Of a DNA stretch of 64,000 nucleotides, positions 1 through 14,230 are shown piece by piece; position 1 is the stretch's first letter; each line of letters opens with the position of its first letter. Below the pieces are notes generated by a model. It saw only the letters and a program-made list of their open reading frames with translations. It was not told the DNA's origin and searched no databases. The translations under genes were made by a program, and so were the position numbers. Source of the DNA: Plantago ovata (Eukaryota; Streptophyta; Magnoliopsida; Lamiales; Plantaginaceae); the NCBI GenBank assembly GCA_028274465.1, contig CM051455.1:135504096-135568095 (forward strand), in the 5' to 3' direction.

Positions 1-24
1 ACCAGCAACATGACTTGTGTTCAC

Positions 25-3000
25 CTGGCGTTGCAATTCGGTAGCAGCAAACAATTTTTTGGCTTCAGCTAGTGATTTTACCAACTTTTCAGGTATTGGA
101 TCACCTGTTGTACTATGCTTTGCAAATGTTCTCAACACACGATAATCCCATGCGTAGTACCTATCCAGCAGAGTAAAAATCTATAAGCTCAAGCCGGGAG
201 TTAGAATTATCTAACTAGGATATAGACTGAAACTTGGTGCTTGTCTGGAAATATAAAAATATTAGTGTCATTTTCAGATAGTAAAAGCGAATCCAAATGA
301 TTTAAATGACACCCGCAGAGATGTATTGTTTCTCACTTACTTTTAGCAACCATGATTTCATGCATTTGATGGGACATTTAAATCAGGAATGTCTGATTTT
401 ATCCCCACATTTCAGAATACCCACACACACACACACACACACACTATACAGACAAAATCTACTCACTCAAAGAGATTAGAAGGTATTTCAGCAAAATCAA
501 GAAGAACTCGGGTCCCAGAAAAATGTTGGAATTCCTGGAGAACAGGACAAAAAGTTAAGATCATGCCAAACAAGGTTGATGTCAATCAAAATTGAATTAA
601 CCACGTACTGTTCTTGAAAGCAGTGAATGAAGAGCATGTCCAAATTCATGAAAAAGTGTTTCAACATCAGAATGGTGGAGTCGAACCGATGCAAAATTTG
701 ATCCAGAAAAATTGCAAACAAGTGCAACTACCTGCGGATAATCAAGAGAACTCTTTCTGTTAGCAGAAGATTAGAATTAAGACCAACCATTATCAACTTT
801 GGCACACATAAAAAACTAATCACCATTCATGAAACAATGCCAAGATTTGGAAGAAGAAAAAAAAAGATACATAGGAGAAAAGTACGGGGGAAGAACACTC
901 CAAAGTTCAAGCACAAATCTCATATTCAATATAGTGATACATGACGCTCATGGTTGTTAGGGAATACAGGGCCTCAGCTACATTTTCAGAAAGAGCACAT
1001 GAAGCTTTGTATGGAATCAAGCATGAAAATAACACGCACTGATTTGCCAGCATAATCTAAAGGTGAAAAGTCAATTATGGTGCACAATAGAGCACAGTTC
1101 CGGGAATCCATATCAATTGCTGGAACTTTGATAGGAGGTCTGCTCAAATAGGAACCTAACAACACTTATCATTGCCTCCTAATGATGATAGAGAGTAACT
1201 TTAGCCTTATTCAATGAACACTTAGAAGCTTCAAAAACTCCACTAGTCTTAACAAGAGTTCCTCGACTCATCCCGTACTCAAAATAATCTTTTAAAAATA
1301 TGGAACATGGATTCTTAGTAGCTGCAACTTCATGAACTAAACATTTATATGAATACTAAAGAATGAGAAAGCAATAGGCAAAGGAAGAAATCTCTACATA
1401 CTGGCAATTGGTATTCTGTTGCAGATATTTTGCGCCCTCCTTTGATGGCAAAATGTGCACAAATAGGATGTTTACCCTTTCTCGACTTCAAATCGAGGTA
1501 CAAATGTCCCAGGTCACCCTGCACCAATGGACTCAAGTCAATATTTAATAGCTTTCAAACTCAGTAGGCTTAGATGTTAACATTAACACGCATATGCTAT
1601 AAAATGTGGATCTGTCAAAAGATTACTACATTGTTTTATCTTTCCTATTTAACCAAACTTCTACGGACTAGGGGTATGCATACAAAAGCATGTCTTCAAT
1701 TTATGTACCTCATCATGATGGTGCAGGGATAACTTCAGCACGTCCGGATGCCAAGATTCACCAGGCCCAACGGGGAGCTCATAACATCTAACACCAAACA
1801 ATGACTCAGCAAGTACTTTCAGTCCTTCAATACATTGTGGCAAGGAAAAATATGATGATACAGCCTGCAAACAGTACAACCAACATATATTTGCCTTTAG
1901 AATGACAAATAGTAAATATTGATGGCGAAATTCATTGAGGTGTTGTGAATGACATAATCATACTCAGTATCAAACTATCTTATGATGGATGATTGTAACA
2001 TTGCTGTCAAATATGACTGTACATGAATTAATATTAATTTACAAGCAATGAAGAATAAAGCCATCATTTGTTAATATGAATGAATGTAATGTTTTTGGAA
2101 GTTCTAATCTCCCCTAGGTCAAATAACTGGATTGTATTGGCAAGAGGGATCATTACTCAAGTACGAATAAGTATCCCTATAACTACTTTTTGGCAGTGAG
2201 TCCTCTCCATTTTTCAACTTGCAATAAACAACCACTGAGTTCTGAGTTAAAACTAGAACTAGCATTTAGTAGAATCTACCTATGAACTATGCAACAAAAA
2301 AACATTTGGTAGCAACAACTCACTGTTTCTTAAATTGCAATAATCATTGGTAAGTCTGGAGGTAAAATTAGAATAAGCAAATTAATATCTACTTTTAACC
2401 TTGCAACTATAATTTTCAAGGTCTTAATCTTCAACCTTTCAGTTCAAAGTAATAGACTAATTGCCCTTTTGACATTCCACCTGGTGGAAACCCAAAAAAT
2501 GTTCAAGATTCAATGTGTCAACCATGCCCATACAGATATCAGTGGCTACTCAATAATTGCTCTTTGTCCAATCTCTTTCCCAAAAAATAAATAAATATTT
2601 GCGTACAGAATCTTCAATATGCTAGTGTACTTCACATTGACAACGAAGCTAATATAATGCTGGAAAGATAAGTTCTTCAACACTTGCCAACCATATATGA
2701 CGTTAAAGTTAAAGAATGATATGCATAGGAGGGGACTTCAGAATTTAGGTACATAATATGGAAACATTAGCTGCATGCAGGTTGCGTATTCACAATCAAC
2801 ATGCAAGATATTTATGATCACAAATAGCAAACTGACCGAAAAATCCAAATTCTGGGCCGAAGACTTCATCATTCGTGTGAAATATGGCTCATCCCACGGC
2901 TCCAATTCCTCTACTTGCCCACTTTTAACCTTCTTAAACTCTAATATTTTCCTGAACTCCTACAACAAATACCACCAAACCGAACAATAAACAAGCTGAC

Positions 3001-6000
3001 AGTTGCCAAAAGAGCAAAGTCCCCTAAATCTATCAGCTTTTTTTGTGACATACCTCCTCAGCCTTTGGTCCAACCATTTTACTCATATCATGCAGAAACG
3101 ACAGTACAACTTCAGGTGATGAAGCCATATTATTCTTCAGTGCAAATTCAGCATAAGATTTTGATCCCATTATCTGCAAAAGAAATTTTTAGTAAGGATA
3201 CAGAAAGTGCTAGGGCATGGAAGTACAAAGTAGGAAATGCTGAATTTAATAATTAACAATGTCACATCACCACCTGCACAATTCAGAACTGCTACAAGTT
3301 TGATAGTACTGAATTCTGCTTGTCATAAAGGCCAAAGAAAGAAAGGGAAAGAAAAAAAAAATGCTCAACCCATTTCAAGACTAAATTGACCAATAATCCA
3401 GAATAGTTTTTCTACCAATCATGGTTAAGACATGAAAAAATTAGAACATGAATTATTTAGCACATTACTGTCCACAGGCCAATATTCCACCACAAAACAT
3501 CATGCCAAAATGAATCTGAAAAGACTGAGTTTCATTAAGACATAAATTCAATCATTACAAGTTAATGTTCCCATGTCATTGAGATGGTATTACCAATTTG
3601 ATAGTAATAAACAAAAATGCAGATATTATAATACATATATATCTTATATACTGTATGCAAGAAAATTTAACCTCAGAAAATTCATGGCGCGCTGCAAGAA
3701 GGTCATCAAGAACAGCCAGGTTTGCACGTGGCACAGAATTTCCGGTGATATAAGCAAGCTTTCTAACCTGAATAAAATTAAGAGAAAACACGGCTTATTA
3801 GAGCTTGATTTAGTTATAGTGTGGTAGATTAAGTTCTAAGATGACTGATTTGATGAGAACCTATTCTCAGAATCATCCATGAATAGGCATCCATGTTTTC
3901 CAATAATTATCAGCAAGTCCTTACTGTTATTATTATAAATGGTGAAATTATTCACTAATTCAGTACATAATACGAGCGCATATGGTAAGCAAAAATTTAC
4001 CTCAGCATCAGATGCCAACTGCAAAATAGAACACAAATTTTCAGGTTCTGTCACTAAGCGAAATCCTCTCTCTTTTAAGCTTCCATCTTCCCTGGCTGAA
4101 GCTCTCTTAGATGCAACTGATGAAGCACGGTATATAGGCTTCGCAACATGAAACAAGCTCTTGGGAATACGAGATGCTGGATATATATCCACATGGCCTG
4201 GATCACTGATAATATTTTCGTTGAACCTGATCATGAATGAAACAGGTTAATGATCTTGCACTGGTTATCCAATTGAAGAAAAAGTGAACATAGAGGTCAC
4301 GGTGTAAGACAACGAATTCAACAACCATGGTTACAAACTACAAAATACTCATAATCTTGTCTAAACAACAATCCGTTTGAGTAAGAAAGATGGAGTAACG
4401 GCGGTTGAAATCCTAAACGAAACTATAAGCATAGACGGTGCATGCAGATAGATATATAACCATAAATTCTTTTACTGTTTTATCTAATTCAAACGTGGAT
4501 GCGTAAAACGGAAAATATGCAGAAACAAATGACAGTGCAAATCCAGAAAGTGAACTAAAGTTGCTTTACAAAAACAATAAGTTTAATTTCTGGACATTTT
4601 GGAGTTTGGAAACATGATAATAATACGAATGTGCTTAAAGCCATGGTCTTAGTAAAGATTTACTGTTCTTGTCACCTAAAGCCTATCAACCATGGTACAT
4701 TTTATTATTGTTGCCCGGAATATATAAACTCAGGAACAGATGTCCAGATACACTCAAATATAGAAACGTGATGAACTTTATTTGTAACTCAACATACATA
4801 AACACTGAAGAAATTAAGATGCTTACTTTCTGCAAAGCTGAACAATGTCTATATTCAGCTGGTTCACCCGATCCAATTTTTCTGCCAACCACAAGTAGGG
4901 GTGTTTAAATCAATGAAGTTATACACAGAGTCAGTTATATGCCAGCTACTTGCTTATAATCAGTACCAGGGTTGAGATGAATTCCGCCCTTTTCCAGGTC
5001 ACTACGTAGATAATTTGCAGCTCTTAGAGCCTCTTCAGTTAGCATGTGATGATTATTCTCAGCCTTCACAACCGCATGATATAAGCTTGGGTTTGAGTTG
5101 AGATACTGCCACCAAAAAGAAAAAGACATTACAATACTAAACATAAAATGCTAACTGAACTTACTGTAGCAAAGAAACACGACAGCCTATATCTTTCAGT
5201 TAATTCACTGAGAAAATTAGGAATGTTTAGCATTTTTCTTTATTTTTGTTCTGTTACATTGTGCTTTACTCTTGACGACTGCATTCTAGTAGTATGTTTT
5301 ATGATCCATACTTTAATTTAATATGAAACAATTAAATCTTCTTAGAAAAAAATCATTTTGGCTCATAACTTTCCAAAGAAACACAATAGCAAAAGTTACT
5401 CGAGCAACGGACGACAACAATGAAAATGAATCACTGACCCAGTCACCTCACATGTATATAATCATTCATCCGCAGAGACGCATTGCCCGCCTCCTCAACA
5501 AATTCCCTACGAAACATAAGAAATAAGAGCATTACAAAGCTAATCACACAAATGCTCACAATCACGCAACAAAGTAAGGCAACAAAGCTCACCTATCTGG
5601 ATGTGTATGCCTACATAACTCCGCTGAGTCAATCACCGTACAAACCTAACAACACAAAACCACTCAAACATTGTTCATAACTTTCTATCTTATAAGAAAC
5701 ATAAAATAATTACGTAGTACTATATAACACAAAAATTAAAGTTGTTGCTACATTGTTTATAGTTCATACCGTATCGGATATCTCATCCATTGATTTGATA
5801 ATTTCTGGAGCACAAGGCATGGTAGCAATAAAATTAACCAGTTCATTAGACCTGTCAAACAAACTCAACAGCTGTCAGAGCATTTCTTAAGCAAATGAAA
5901 ACGAAATGGATTTATCAACTTTTTTTTTTTTTTTCAGAATTATCACCGTTCAATTGCATCATCGACCATGCGTTGGAAGCCTTTTGCAGTTTTGAGATGG

Positions 6001-6116
6001 TCGAATCCATATAAGCCGGTTTCTCGGATAAATGGAGCTGGAGAGGAGTGTAGACAGCGGCGAATGTTGAGAAACTGTCGTGAATGTGTGCGAATTAGGG
6101 CTCGCAGTTGCAGCAT
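25..6116 (-). CDS. MIP: Mitochondrial intermediate peptidase (M3 zinc metallopeptidase), 3' end outside window
   Basis: Plant MIP/OCT1-type oligopeptidase, which removes an N-terminal octapeptide from some imported mitochondrial proteins. Fifteen exons are readable on the minus strand: 5947-6116, 5770-5851, 5593-5645, 5452-5506, 4967-5105, 4827-4881, 4001-4226, 3672-3767, 3054-3173, 2837-2959, 1709-1864, 1402-1518, 609-731, 467-534 and 25-160. Phases agree throughout and give about 573 codons. The zinc motif HEFGH is coded at 636-650, and the downstream stretch FAEIPSNLFE supplies the expected third-ligand glutamate. The first 30 residues are Arg-rich and Ser-rich with few acids, fitting a mitochondrial presequence. 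The ATG at 6116 is the first Met after an in-frame upstream stop. Family members are about 700 residues, so roughly 130 C-terminal residues lie left of base 1. No break was seen. The head-to-head partner LPA2 lies 50 kb away. Confidence 0.93.
422..444. repeat. (CA)n microsatellite in a MIP intron
   Basis: An uninterrupted CA dinucleotide run in the intron between the last two visible MIP exons. It produces a meaningless His-Thr repeat reading frame on the plus strand. Confidence 0.95.
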
Positions 6117-6388
6117 AGCTATACGACGTCGTTATTCAATGGAGGTTGGGAACTTATTCGCTGGTGAAGATTGAAGAAGCAGATGCTGCTGTGGTCGAGT
6201 AAGCCGTAACTAAACGCGCGTTTCTACTATTGCTTAAAATCGCGTGTTGTTGTTGAAATCGTGTGGAAACACGTTTCAAATTCTTAAACTAAAAAGAAAC
6301 ATTTTGGTAAAAAGCTTTCTTTTTTATCAAAAGACTTAAAGTATATAAAATAGTTTTAAGAGTAAATGTTTACGTTAACTTTGAAGAA

Positions 6389-6507
6389 CCCCATTTCGTT
6401 TTGTTGACTTTTTCGATGTTCGATTTAACCTCAAATTAATCGTAATTCCTTATGAAAAAAATAATCTACCAAACGGAGCAGAAAAAAGTCAACAAAATGA
6501 TATGGGG
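6389..6507. repeat. Small inverted-repeat element (MITE-like) upstream of MIP
   Basis: The left end (CCCCATTTCGTTTTGTTGAC) and the right end (GTCAACAAAATGATATGGGG) are inverted copies of each other, enclosing a 119-bp segment. The interior carries the words typical of plant Stowaway-derived MITEs (GTTGACTTTTT, CCTCAAATTAAT). It sits about 270 bp upstream of the MIP start, so it may lie in or next to the promoter. No target-site duplication was resolved. Confidence 0.6.
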
Positions 6508-6642
6508 AAGCTTGTCAGTCCAAAAATGTATTTTGAATCCTAACTCTGATTAATTACACTCCATCTTCTAATCTTTTTGGAACTTCTATGTTACTCACCA
6601 AATGTCTTTAAATATTATTTCAGCCCCTTAACTTCTACTTCC

Positions 6643-6745
6643 TCCGGAAACCTAATAGGTTCGCATTTTGTTGTTGTTGACTATTTTATGTCCGGTTTGA
6701 CCTCAAATTAATCATAATTGATTACGAAAATTAAAAAATAATTTG
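6643..6745. repeat. Stowaway-like MITE fragment
   Basis: It begins with a decayed CTACTTCCTCCGG terminus followed by the same interior words (TTGACTATTTTATGTCCGG, CCTCAAATTAATCATAATTG) seen in the elements near 6.4 and 59.0 kb. No matching right terminus was found, so this is a fragment. Confidence 0.4.
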
Positions 6746-7204
6746 AGAAGTTATATTATACAAATATAAGAAGTATACTTTTTTAAAATTATTTTTTTCT
6801 CGCAGCATGCAACCCCTACAGACCAACAAAAATATTATAGGACGGTGAACAACATGCAACCACTACAGAATAAATAATTTGGACATATAACACATGCACC
6901 TGTATCTTCATGTTTGAAATGGAAAGGGAACGCACCTGTATCTTTATGTTTGAAATGGAAAGGGAATGGTGGTTGAACCAATACCATATCCACATGACAA
7001 GCTAAGCAACTAGAAATTCTCCATAGAAGAGTCATTATTATATAAGAAGCTACAAAAACTAGTTAACATGCATATATACACATTTTTCTCTATATAAAAC
7101 ATTTCTCAATGATTCAAAGAGTAGTTGTGACCATTACATCAAGAGCCATACAATATCTTGGAATTTCAGTCAACTACATCAAAAGAAACACAGAATCTGG
7201 AATC

Positions 7205-8624
7205 TCACACACTAACTCCAGCACAAAATCCATACAAGGAACATAATGTTACACTACAGTTTGAAACTTTTCTACACATCAGTAGATCCATGCAGGTAAT
7301 ATGGTCCCGCACTACAGCCTGGAATTTCTCTTCATGATAACCTCCATCAGTGCCAGTGAAAGTGATATAGTACGTATATTCATATGAATTCACACTCTCA
7401 ATACTCTTGTACCCAACCTTAGCCTCCTGCATAAAAAATAATAAATACAAGTAAAAATTCAATATCTAAATGGATTAACATTTTATGTTAAAATGCAAAC
7501 AAAGGAAGAGATATTGTAACTTACATTATTTTTATCTTTGTAGTAATCATCAATAGCCAATGTGGCCATAAGTCGAAAACGAGAATAACACTCGCGGAAA
7601 CGGTCTCTCTCATTGATAATTTTCTGTCTTGGCTTCACCATGGGCAGTCCCAATATGTGACCAGGAAAATGAGTGCACTTAAAACCCTACATATGACATG
7701 AAGATAGATGTTAGACAACTCATTATCATTTATATCTACAAAAGACAAATTTCCTAGTTGAAACAGGATCATGTTGGCCACCAATTGCTACAACTTCAAC
7801 AACTACAGAGCAAATAGAAACACTAGTCAACAGAGAATTAAGAGATAAATCCCTTGCTCTAACTTATTTGGGACTCTATTTGTTCTGTTTGAAAGATATT
7901 CTTTAACATGCACTTATGATTTCATGCTTCTTTGGTAGCAGTTTATCAACATGTATTATTTCTTTTCATGAAAAATAAATAAATCAATGGAAAGCTCCAA
8001 TACCATAAATAATTCAAATTGATATTCAATTCAAAATAAGATTATTAATACCTCACTCTTGCAAATGGAGTCCAAATATTTTCGAACTTTTTTGGCGAGC
8101 TTGATTTCATCCTTCTTAGCACACAGTTGATCATGCTCAATCAAATCCAATATCTTATTACCAGAAAAAGACCTCAGAGTGAATATCGGTCTCAGCCACT
8201 CATCTTTTTCTCCATAATTACGTAAAAACGAAATTGCATCATGTTGCTCATCCTCCCCTATTGCTTCTTGTTTCTCCGTAGACTCAGATGATGTCTTTGG
8301 GTCGCAAGACAGGACAGTAAAACTAACCGACATAATACAATGTTTCACATGAGCCCGAAATACCAGAGTAGACTGCATATCAGATGCTGTAAAAGTAATC
8401 TTGTAGACATAATCCATAAAAACCGTCATTGTCGCATCCTCGACAAGCTTGACCACATATTCAGAATCTGTTTTTCTATTATAAGCACGGATCGCCAAGG
8501 AAGCCATCACCAAAAACTGATTATAACCCTCTGGGTACCTATCACGTTCTTCAATAACATGAGATCTGGGCTCCACTGAGGTAACTCCTCTAATATGACC
8601 AGGGAAATCGGTACACTTGTAGCC
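7205..8624 (-). CDS. Protein with two cystatin-like modules, 5' end not located
   Basis: Three phase-0 exons, 8052-8624, 7525-7686 and 7205-7426, give about 318 residues ending in a TGA at 7205-7207. The first and second exons each open with the same block (G[YF]KCT.FPGHI.G) and continue ERDR[YF]...Y..F..MA.LAI..Y, followed by a [VA]...Y.Y.ITFT strand. This is a tandem duplication of one module. The helix-plus-strand pattern resembles the cystatin/monellin fold, but the inhibitory QxVxG loop of phytocystatins is not visible, so protease inhibition should not be assumed. Residues about 110-190 form a charged linker. The first readable exon lacks a start Met at its acceptor, so at least one 5' exon is missing from this call. 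An unnamed plant family is equally possible. Confidence 0.55.
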
Positions 8625-10111
<1,487 letters not shown>

Positions 10112-10770
10112 GATTTAAATATGCACAATATGCACCAAACTAATCTCGTTAACAATCCGGAAAATACAGTAATCATTAAATAATTTTCTTTTTAATTAAT
10201 AGCCAAGTAAATTTATTCATAAAATAATTCATCGTGCAAAAGAGCATACTTCATTAGTAGTTATTTAACCTTTATTACAATCAAACTCATTCGTTGAGTT
10301 TCATATATATTGGTCGTGACGATATGGCCATGTAACCAGCGGGAAGAGGAGTATCATAACCCGATCCCCATGTTGGAAAGTTGGGTTTTTATGGGTTTAG
10401 CTTCGGGGGATGGTCCCTTACCGACGTGATGGAGTGGCGAAATGCTCGGACAATCACCCCTTGTTCAACACACTGCACAAACAATCAAGCACGGGGGCAA
10501 ACATGATTGGGGATGGTGACACATCATCATTAAACAACGTTTGTAACATGTGTGGTCAACTGAACCCATCGACATTGACATGATCAATATCAATATCATG
10601 ATCAACATGTTTATCTTCATTGTGTTGGATTAGCAATTTGTTTTCTTCCATCCATGAGATTAATATATTAGTGGAGAAAAGTTATTATATTTGTGTAATA
10701 TCACTTTCTAATAAAGGTAGATATTTTTTTTTTTATCATCTTTTAAATATTAAGTTTTCATGGTCATGGG
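10112..10770. repeat. Direct repeat DR, copy 1
   Basis: This segment recurs at 12117-12767 in the same orientation with high identity and small indels. Both copies share GATTTAAATATGCAC at the left and TTTTAAATATTA...ATGGTCATGGG at the right. The best conserved part (about 10320-10450) could encode a short minus-strand peptide, but copy 1 has a stop where copy 2 is open. The ends are not TG...CA, so these are not evident LTRs. Copy 1 carries about 20 extra bases near 10200 that copy 2 lacks. Confidence 0.85.
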
Positions 10771-10984
10771 AATCAGGAGAAGTCCGGTGAAAGAGAGAGG
10801 AAGAGGAATATGGTGGTGAAAGCCGATAGAGAAAAGGTAAAGAGGAAAGGGGATGAAAGTCGATGAATAAAAGAGAAAGTAAAATTGAAATTGAACGTGT
10901 GAAGCTGCACGCGTTTTTTGTAGGGTCCATTGATTTTTAATACCCTACTAGTGACCCTAATAACAAAAAGAACCTCCTTATGCA

Positions 10985-11625
10985 CACAATTACATTTTAA
11001 TCCAAAGTCAACACAAATTTCATTATTCCAAAATTTGATTTTGATGAATCCAAACAACCCTTAGTGTTTTAAAATAAAAAAAAGGACAAAAATGTTTATT
11101 TTTTCCTTTTCTCTTTTTATTTTTTTCTTTTTTTCTTTTTCTTTTTCCTTTTCTCTTTCTTTTTCAATTCTTCTTCGTCTCCGGTACCGGAGGTTGCTCC
11201 GGCAACTGGTCCAGTCATGTTTGCTCCGATCAAGGAGACATGCTCCGATCGGAGCATGTTTGCTCCAGACCGGAGCTTCAACTCTTCATATCGGAGCATG
11301 TTTGCTCTGATCTGGAGCATTGAAGCTCCAGACCGGAGCATTTTTGCTCCGATCTGGAGTTTCAAAACTCCAGATCAGAGTTTTGAATACTCTGGTGCCG
11401 GAGTTTGTGGAGAAGAAGAAGAGTGAAAAAAAAAACGAAAAGAAAAAAGTAAAAGAAAAATGCAAAAGAAAAAAAAGAAAAAGAAAAATAAACGTATAAA
11501 TAAGAATAAGAGTTAGGCAAAATTTCCCTTTTTTTATTTTAAAACACTAAGGCTTGTTTGGATTCATCAAAATTAAATTTTGAAATAATGAATTTGTGTT
11601 GACTTTGGACTAAAATGTAATTGTG
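10985..11625. mobile_element. Foldback element with long inverted arms and a palindromic core
   Basis: The outer arms (about 10985-11091 and 11528-11625) are inverted copies, sharing CACAATTACATTTTA, CCAAAGTCAACACAAAT and CCTTAGTGTTTTAAAATAAA. Inside them a polypyrimidine tract (about 11095-11170) faces a polypurine tract (about 11410-11490). The centre (about 11190-11400) is an irregular array of near-palindromes built on GGAGCATGTTTGCTCCGATC. The whole unit could fold into one long hairpin. No transposase frame is present and no target-site duplication was resolved. It lies between the two DR copies. Confidence 0.75.
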
Positions 11626-12116
11626 TTCACATAGAGATGTTTTTTGAGAAAGGGGCCATTAGTTGTCACTAAAAATCAAATAACTCTTTTTTTGTATGTT
11701 ATTACATACTGATAATATAAACTCAAAATTATATTATACCGTGGCATCGCCATGGATATGCACTAGTTATTTATAAAAATATGATGGGCACAAAGTGTCC
11801 AATACAACTCAAACAAAACAGGTTACTTGATTAATTTTTTTTTTTTTTTTCATAAATGCATCCTGTTTATGTTTCTTTTACACATGAAAAATGTAAACTT
11901 TCCATATTTATTTACATTTTCCCATTTTTTGGAATCAAACACATCATATGAATCAAATTTGTGATGAAAAAATAGGGTAGTGCCATCCCCCAACATCAAA
12001 CATAGTTGATACAAGTGATTGTTCTCTCAATATGGAGTTGTATTGACAAAAATGTAATCACAGATATAATGCCACACACACTAATAATGTGGTGTGTAAT
12101 AAGAAACCACCATAGA

Positions 12117-12767
12117 GATTTAAATATGCACCAAACTAGTCTCGTTAACAATCCGGAAAATACAGTAATCATTAAATAATTTTCTTTTTATTAATAGCCA
12201 ATCGTGCAAAAGAGCATATGTTATGCTCCAGAGCATAGTTCACTAATAGCTATTTAACCTTTATTACAATCAAACTCATTCGTCCAGTTTCATATTGGCC
12301 GTGACGACATGACCTTGTAACCAGCGGGAAGAGGAGTATCATAACCCACCTCCGATGTTGGAAAGTTGGGTTTTTATGGGTTTAGCTTCGGGTGATGGCC
12401 CCTTACCGACGTGATGGAGTGGCGAAATGCTCCAACAATTACCCTTTATGCAGCACATGCACAAGCAATCAAGCACGGAGGCAACATTATTGGGGGATGC
12501 TGACACACCATCATTAAACAACTATCGTAACATGTGTGGACAAAATCAATATCATTGCACACTGTACCCATCGACATTGACATGACAAAATCAATATCAT
12601 GTTTATCTTTTCATTGTGTTGGATTAGTAATTTGTTTTTTTCCATCCATGAGATTAATATATTAGTCAAGAAAAGTTATTATATTTTTGTAATATCACTT
12701 TCTAATAATAAAGGTAGAGATTTTTATTTTTATCATCTTTTAAATATTACGTTTTTATGGTCATGGG
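12117..12767. repeat. Direct repeat DR, copy 2
   Basis: Second copy of the segment at 10112-10770. A minus-strand frame at 12339-12521 (60 codons, ending ...GKGPSPEAKP...IGGGL) is open here but interrupted in copy 1. I do not recognise a known peptide-hormone motif with confidence. Confidence 0.85.
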
Positions 12768-12820
12768 GTATTAATTTGTGAGGTTCTAATGTATATGTGT
12801 TGCTTGACCATGACCATTAT

Positions 12821-14230
12821 TGTAACGCCTGGACTAGGAAGCACACACTTTATTAAGTCGACGCTACAAAGGAAAGAAACTCGGAACAACCACTGGCCTG
12901 AAAATGGATAAGAAGGATTATAGCTCAAACTAATTTACATATATCTCACAAGTGCACTTAAGTTCAGTTTACAAGCCCAAAAGCTTTCAAAGCTATAAAC
13001 ACCAAGCACACAACTCAAGCTTCTCAAGTTGGATTTCAAAAGAAACGTGGAAACCTATGTCGACCAATGCCAGTGAATCACACACCCTCAGTGAGCTTAT
13101 TTAGGTACAAGTCGGTCGGGAGGCTCGAACTACGGTAGCGACACTAGTATAAACATCCTAGACTTCTTACATACCTGTCTCGCTTAACCTGGGGAAACAA
13201 AAGAGAAACAAGAAAGAGGTTAAGTCGCCATGACTTAGTGAGTATTACAAAGAGATAATAAGGCAAAAGCATAAATGAAATGATAATGAATTATTATTGA
13301 AACAAGACACAATTAAGTAACGTATCGAAGTTGTTAGAAACAAGCGCTTTGGATGAAATGAATGAACGTATCGCTTTCAAAACCGACCATAAGATTCCCT
13401 TAACCTAACTACTACCTTATGACTACCCACGAGGAGCGACACCGTTAAAGTAAGAACATAGCATGCCGAGGTTCATGTTGTACCAGATCGCGGAACACAC
13501 CAACCACCGGAGCATTCTGCGTCTAACTTAAAAGGATCTGCGGTAGATGACCTTAACCGACGGTCCAATCTGCCCAGTAGCCATCCATGACAGTCCGGGC
13601 CCAATCGTAGAAATCAAAGACCACAGTGTCATAACTTTAAAGGAACGATAAAGGGGGTCAAATGAAGCTCAATGAAATCAATCGTATGGTTCACAAGGCT
13701 CAACTTAAACAATAAGTGGAATATGGTTCGAGGGAGCAATGCTTAATGAGAAGTTGGGTTTAGGTCCGAAATCGTAATCAGATGATTGATAAAGGGTGAT
13801 ACACGTGTCATACACTTTAACTTTAAGATCTAATAAGGTAATCAAATTTTCCCAGGACCGGATGCCGAAGTGTATCTCAATGGAAAGAACCTCACCTTGA
13901 TCGTGGGTTCTTGAGCGTAAACTTCTAAGCGAACTTGCTAGTATCAGTATCAACACCTATAAGTATCAAGAAAAATCGTAAATGCCACAATACGTCATAC
14001 AAAGCACCAAGTAGTGACCAAGTAAAGTAAGAGCACAAGTAGTAAATAAGTGTGTTTACATGCAAGTAATTAGACAAGTCTAGGAATTGGTTGCAAACAT
14101 AGATAGAGTACATAGACTTAACTTGCAAATGTTATGGCCTAAATATTTTATTAGTCTCATGCATGCACGTACAGAACAATACTACATCAGTTACGTACCA
14201 TGCTTACGCTAGCATGACACTTGTATGGGA
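12821..14230. mobile_element. Probable decayed LTR-retrotransposon segment, unclassified
   Basis: It starts with TGTAACGCCTGG, a common opening of plant LTRs, and is more GC-rich than its flanks. Phrases such as CCATGACTTAGTGAGTATTACA near 13230 are typical of noncoding LTR sequence. No second LTR, primer-binding site or domain was found, so the right limit is arbitrary and the assignment rests only on resemblance. Confidence 0.3.

Noticed and set aside
389..595. Plus-strand reading frame with a His-Thr repeat
   Set aside because: It is the translation of a CA microsatellite in a MIP intron and runs antisense to a real MIP exon.
11190..11400. Regularly repeated GGAGCATGTTTGCTCC units resembling a CRISPR array
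   Set aside because: Units are irregular, overlapping palindromes without spacers of constant length, in a plant nuclear sequence.
11092..11426. Phe/Ser-rich and Ala/Pro-rich reading frames in the foldback
   Set aside because: They translate the polypyrimidine tract and the palindrome array. Composition and the inverted structure explain them.
12339..12521. 60-codon frame as a secreted peptide hormone gene
   Set aside because: No signal peptide, no known hormone motif, and the frame is interrupted in the sister repeat at 10.4 kb.
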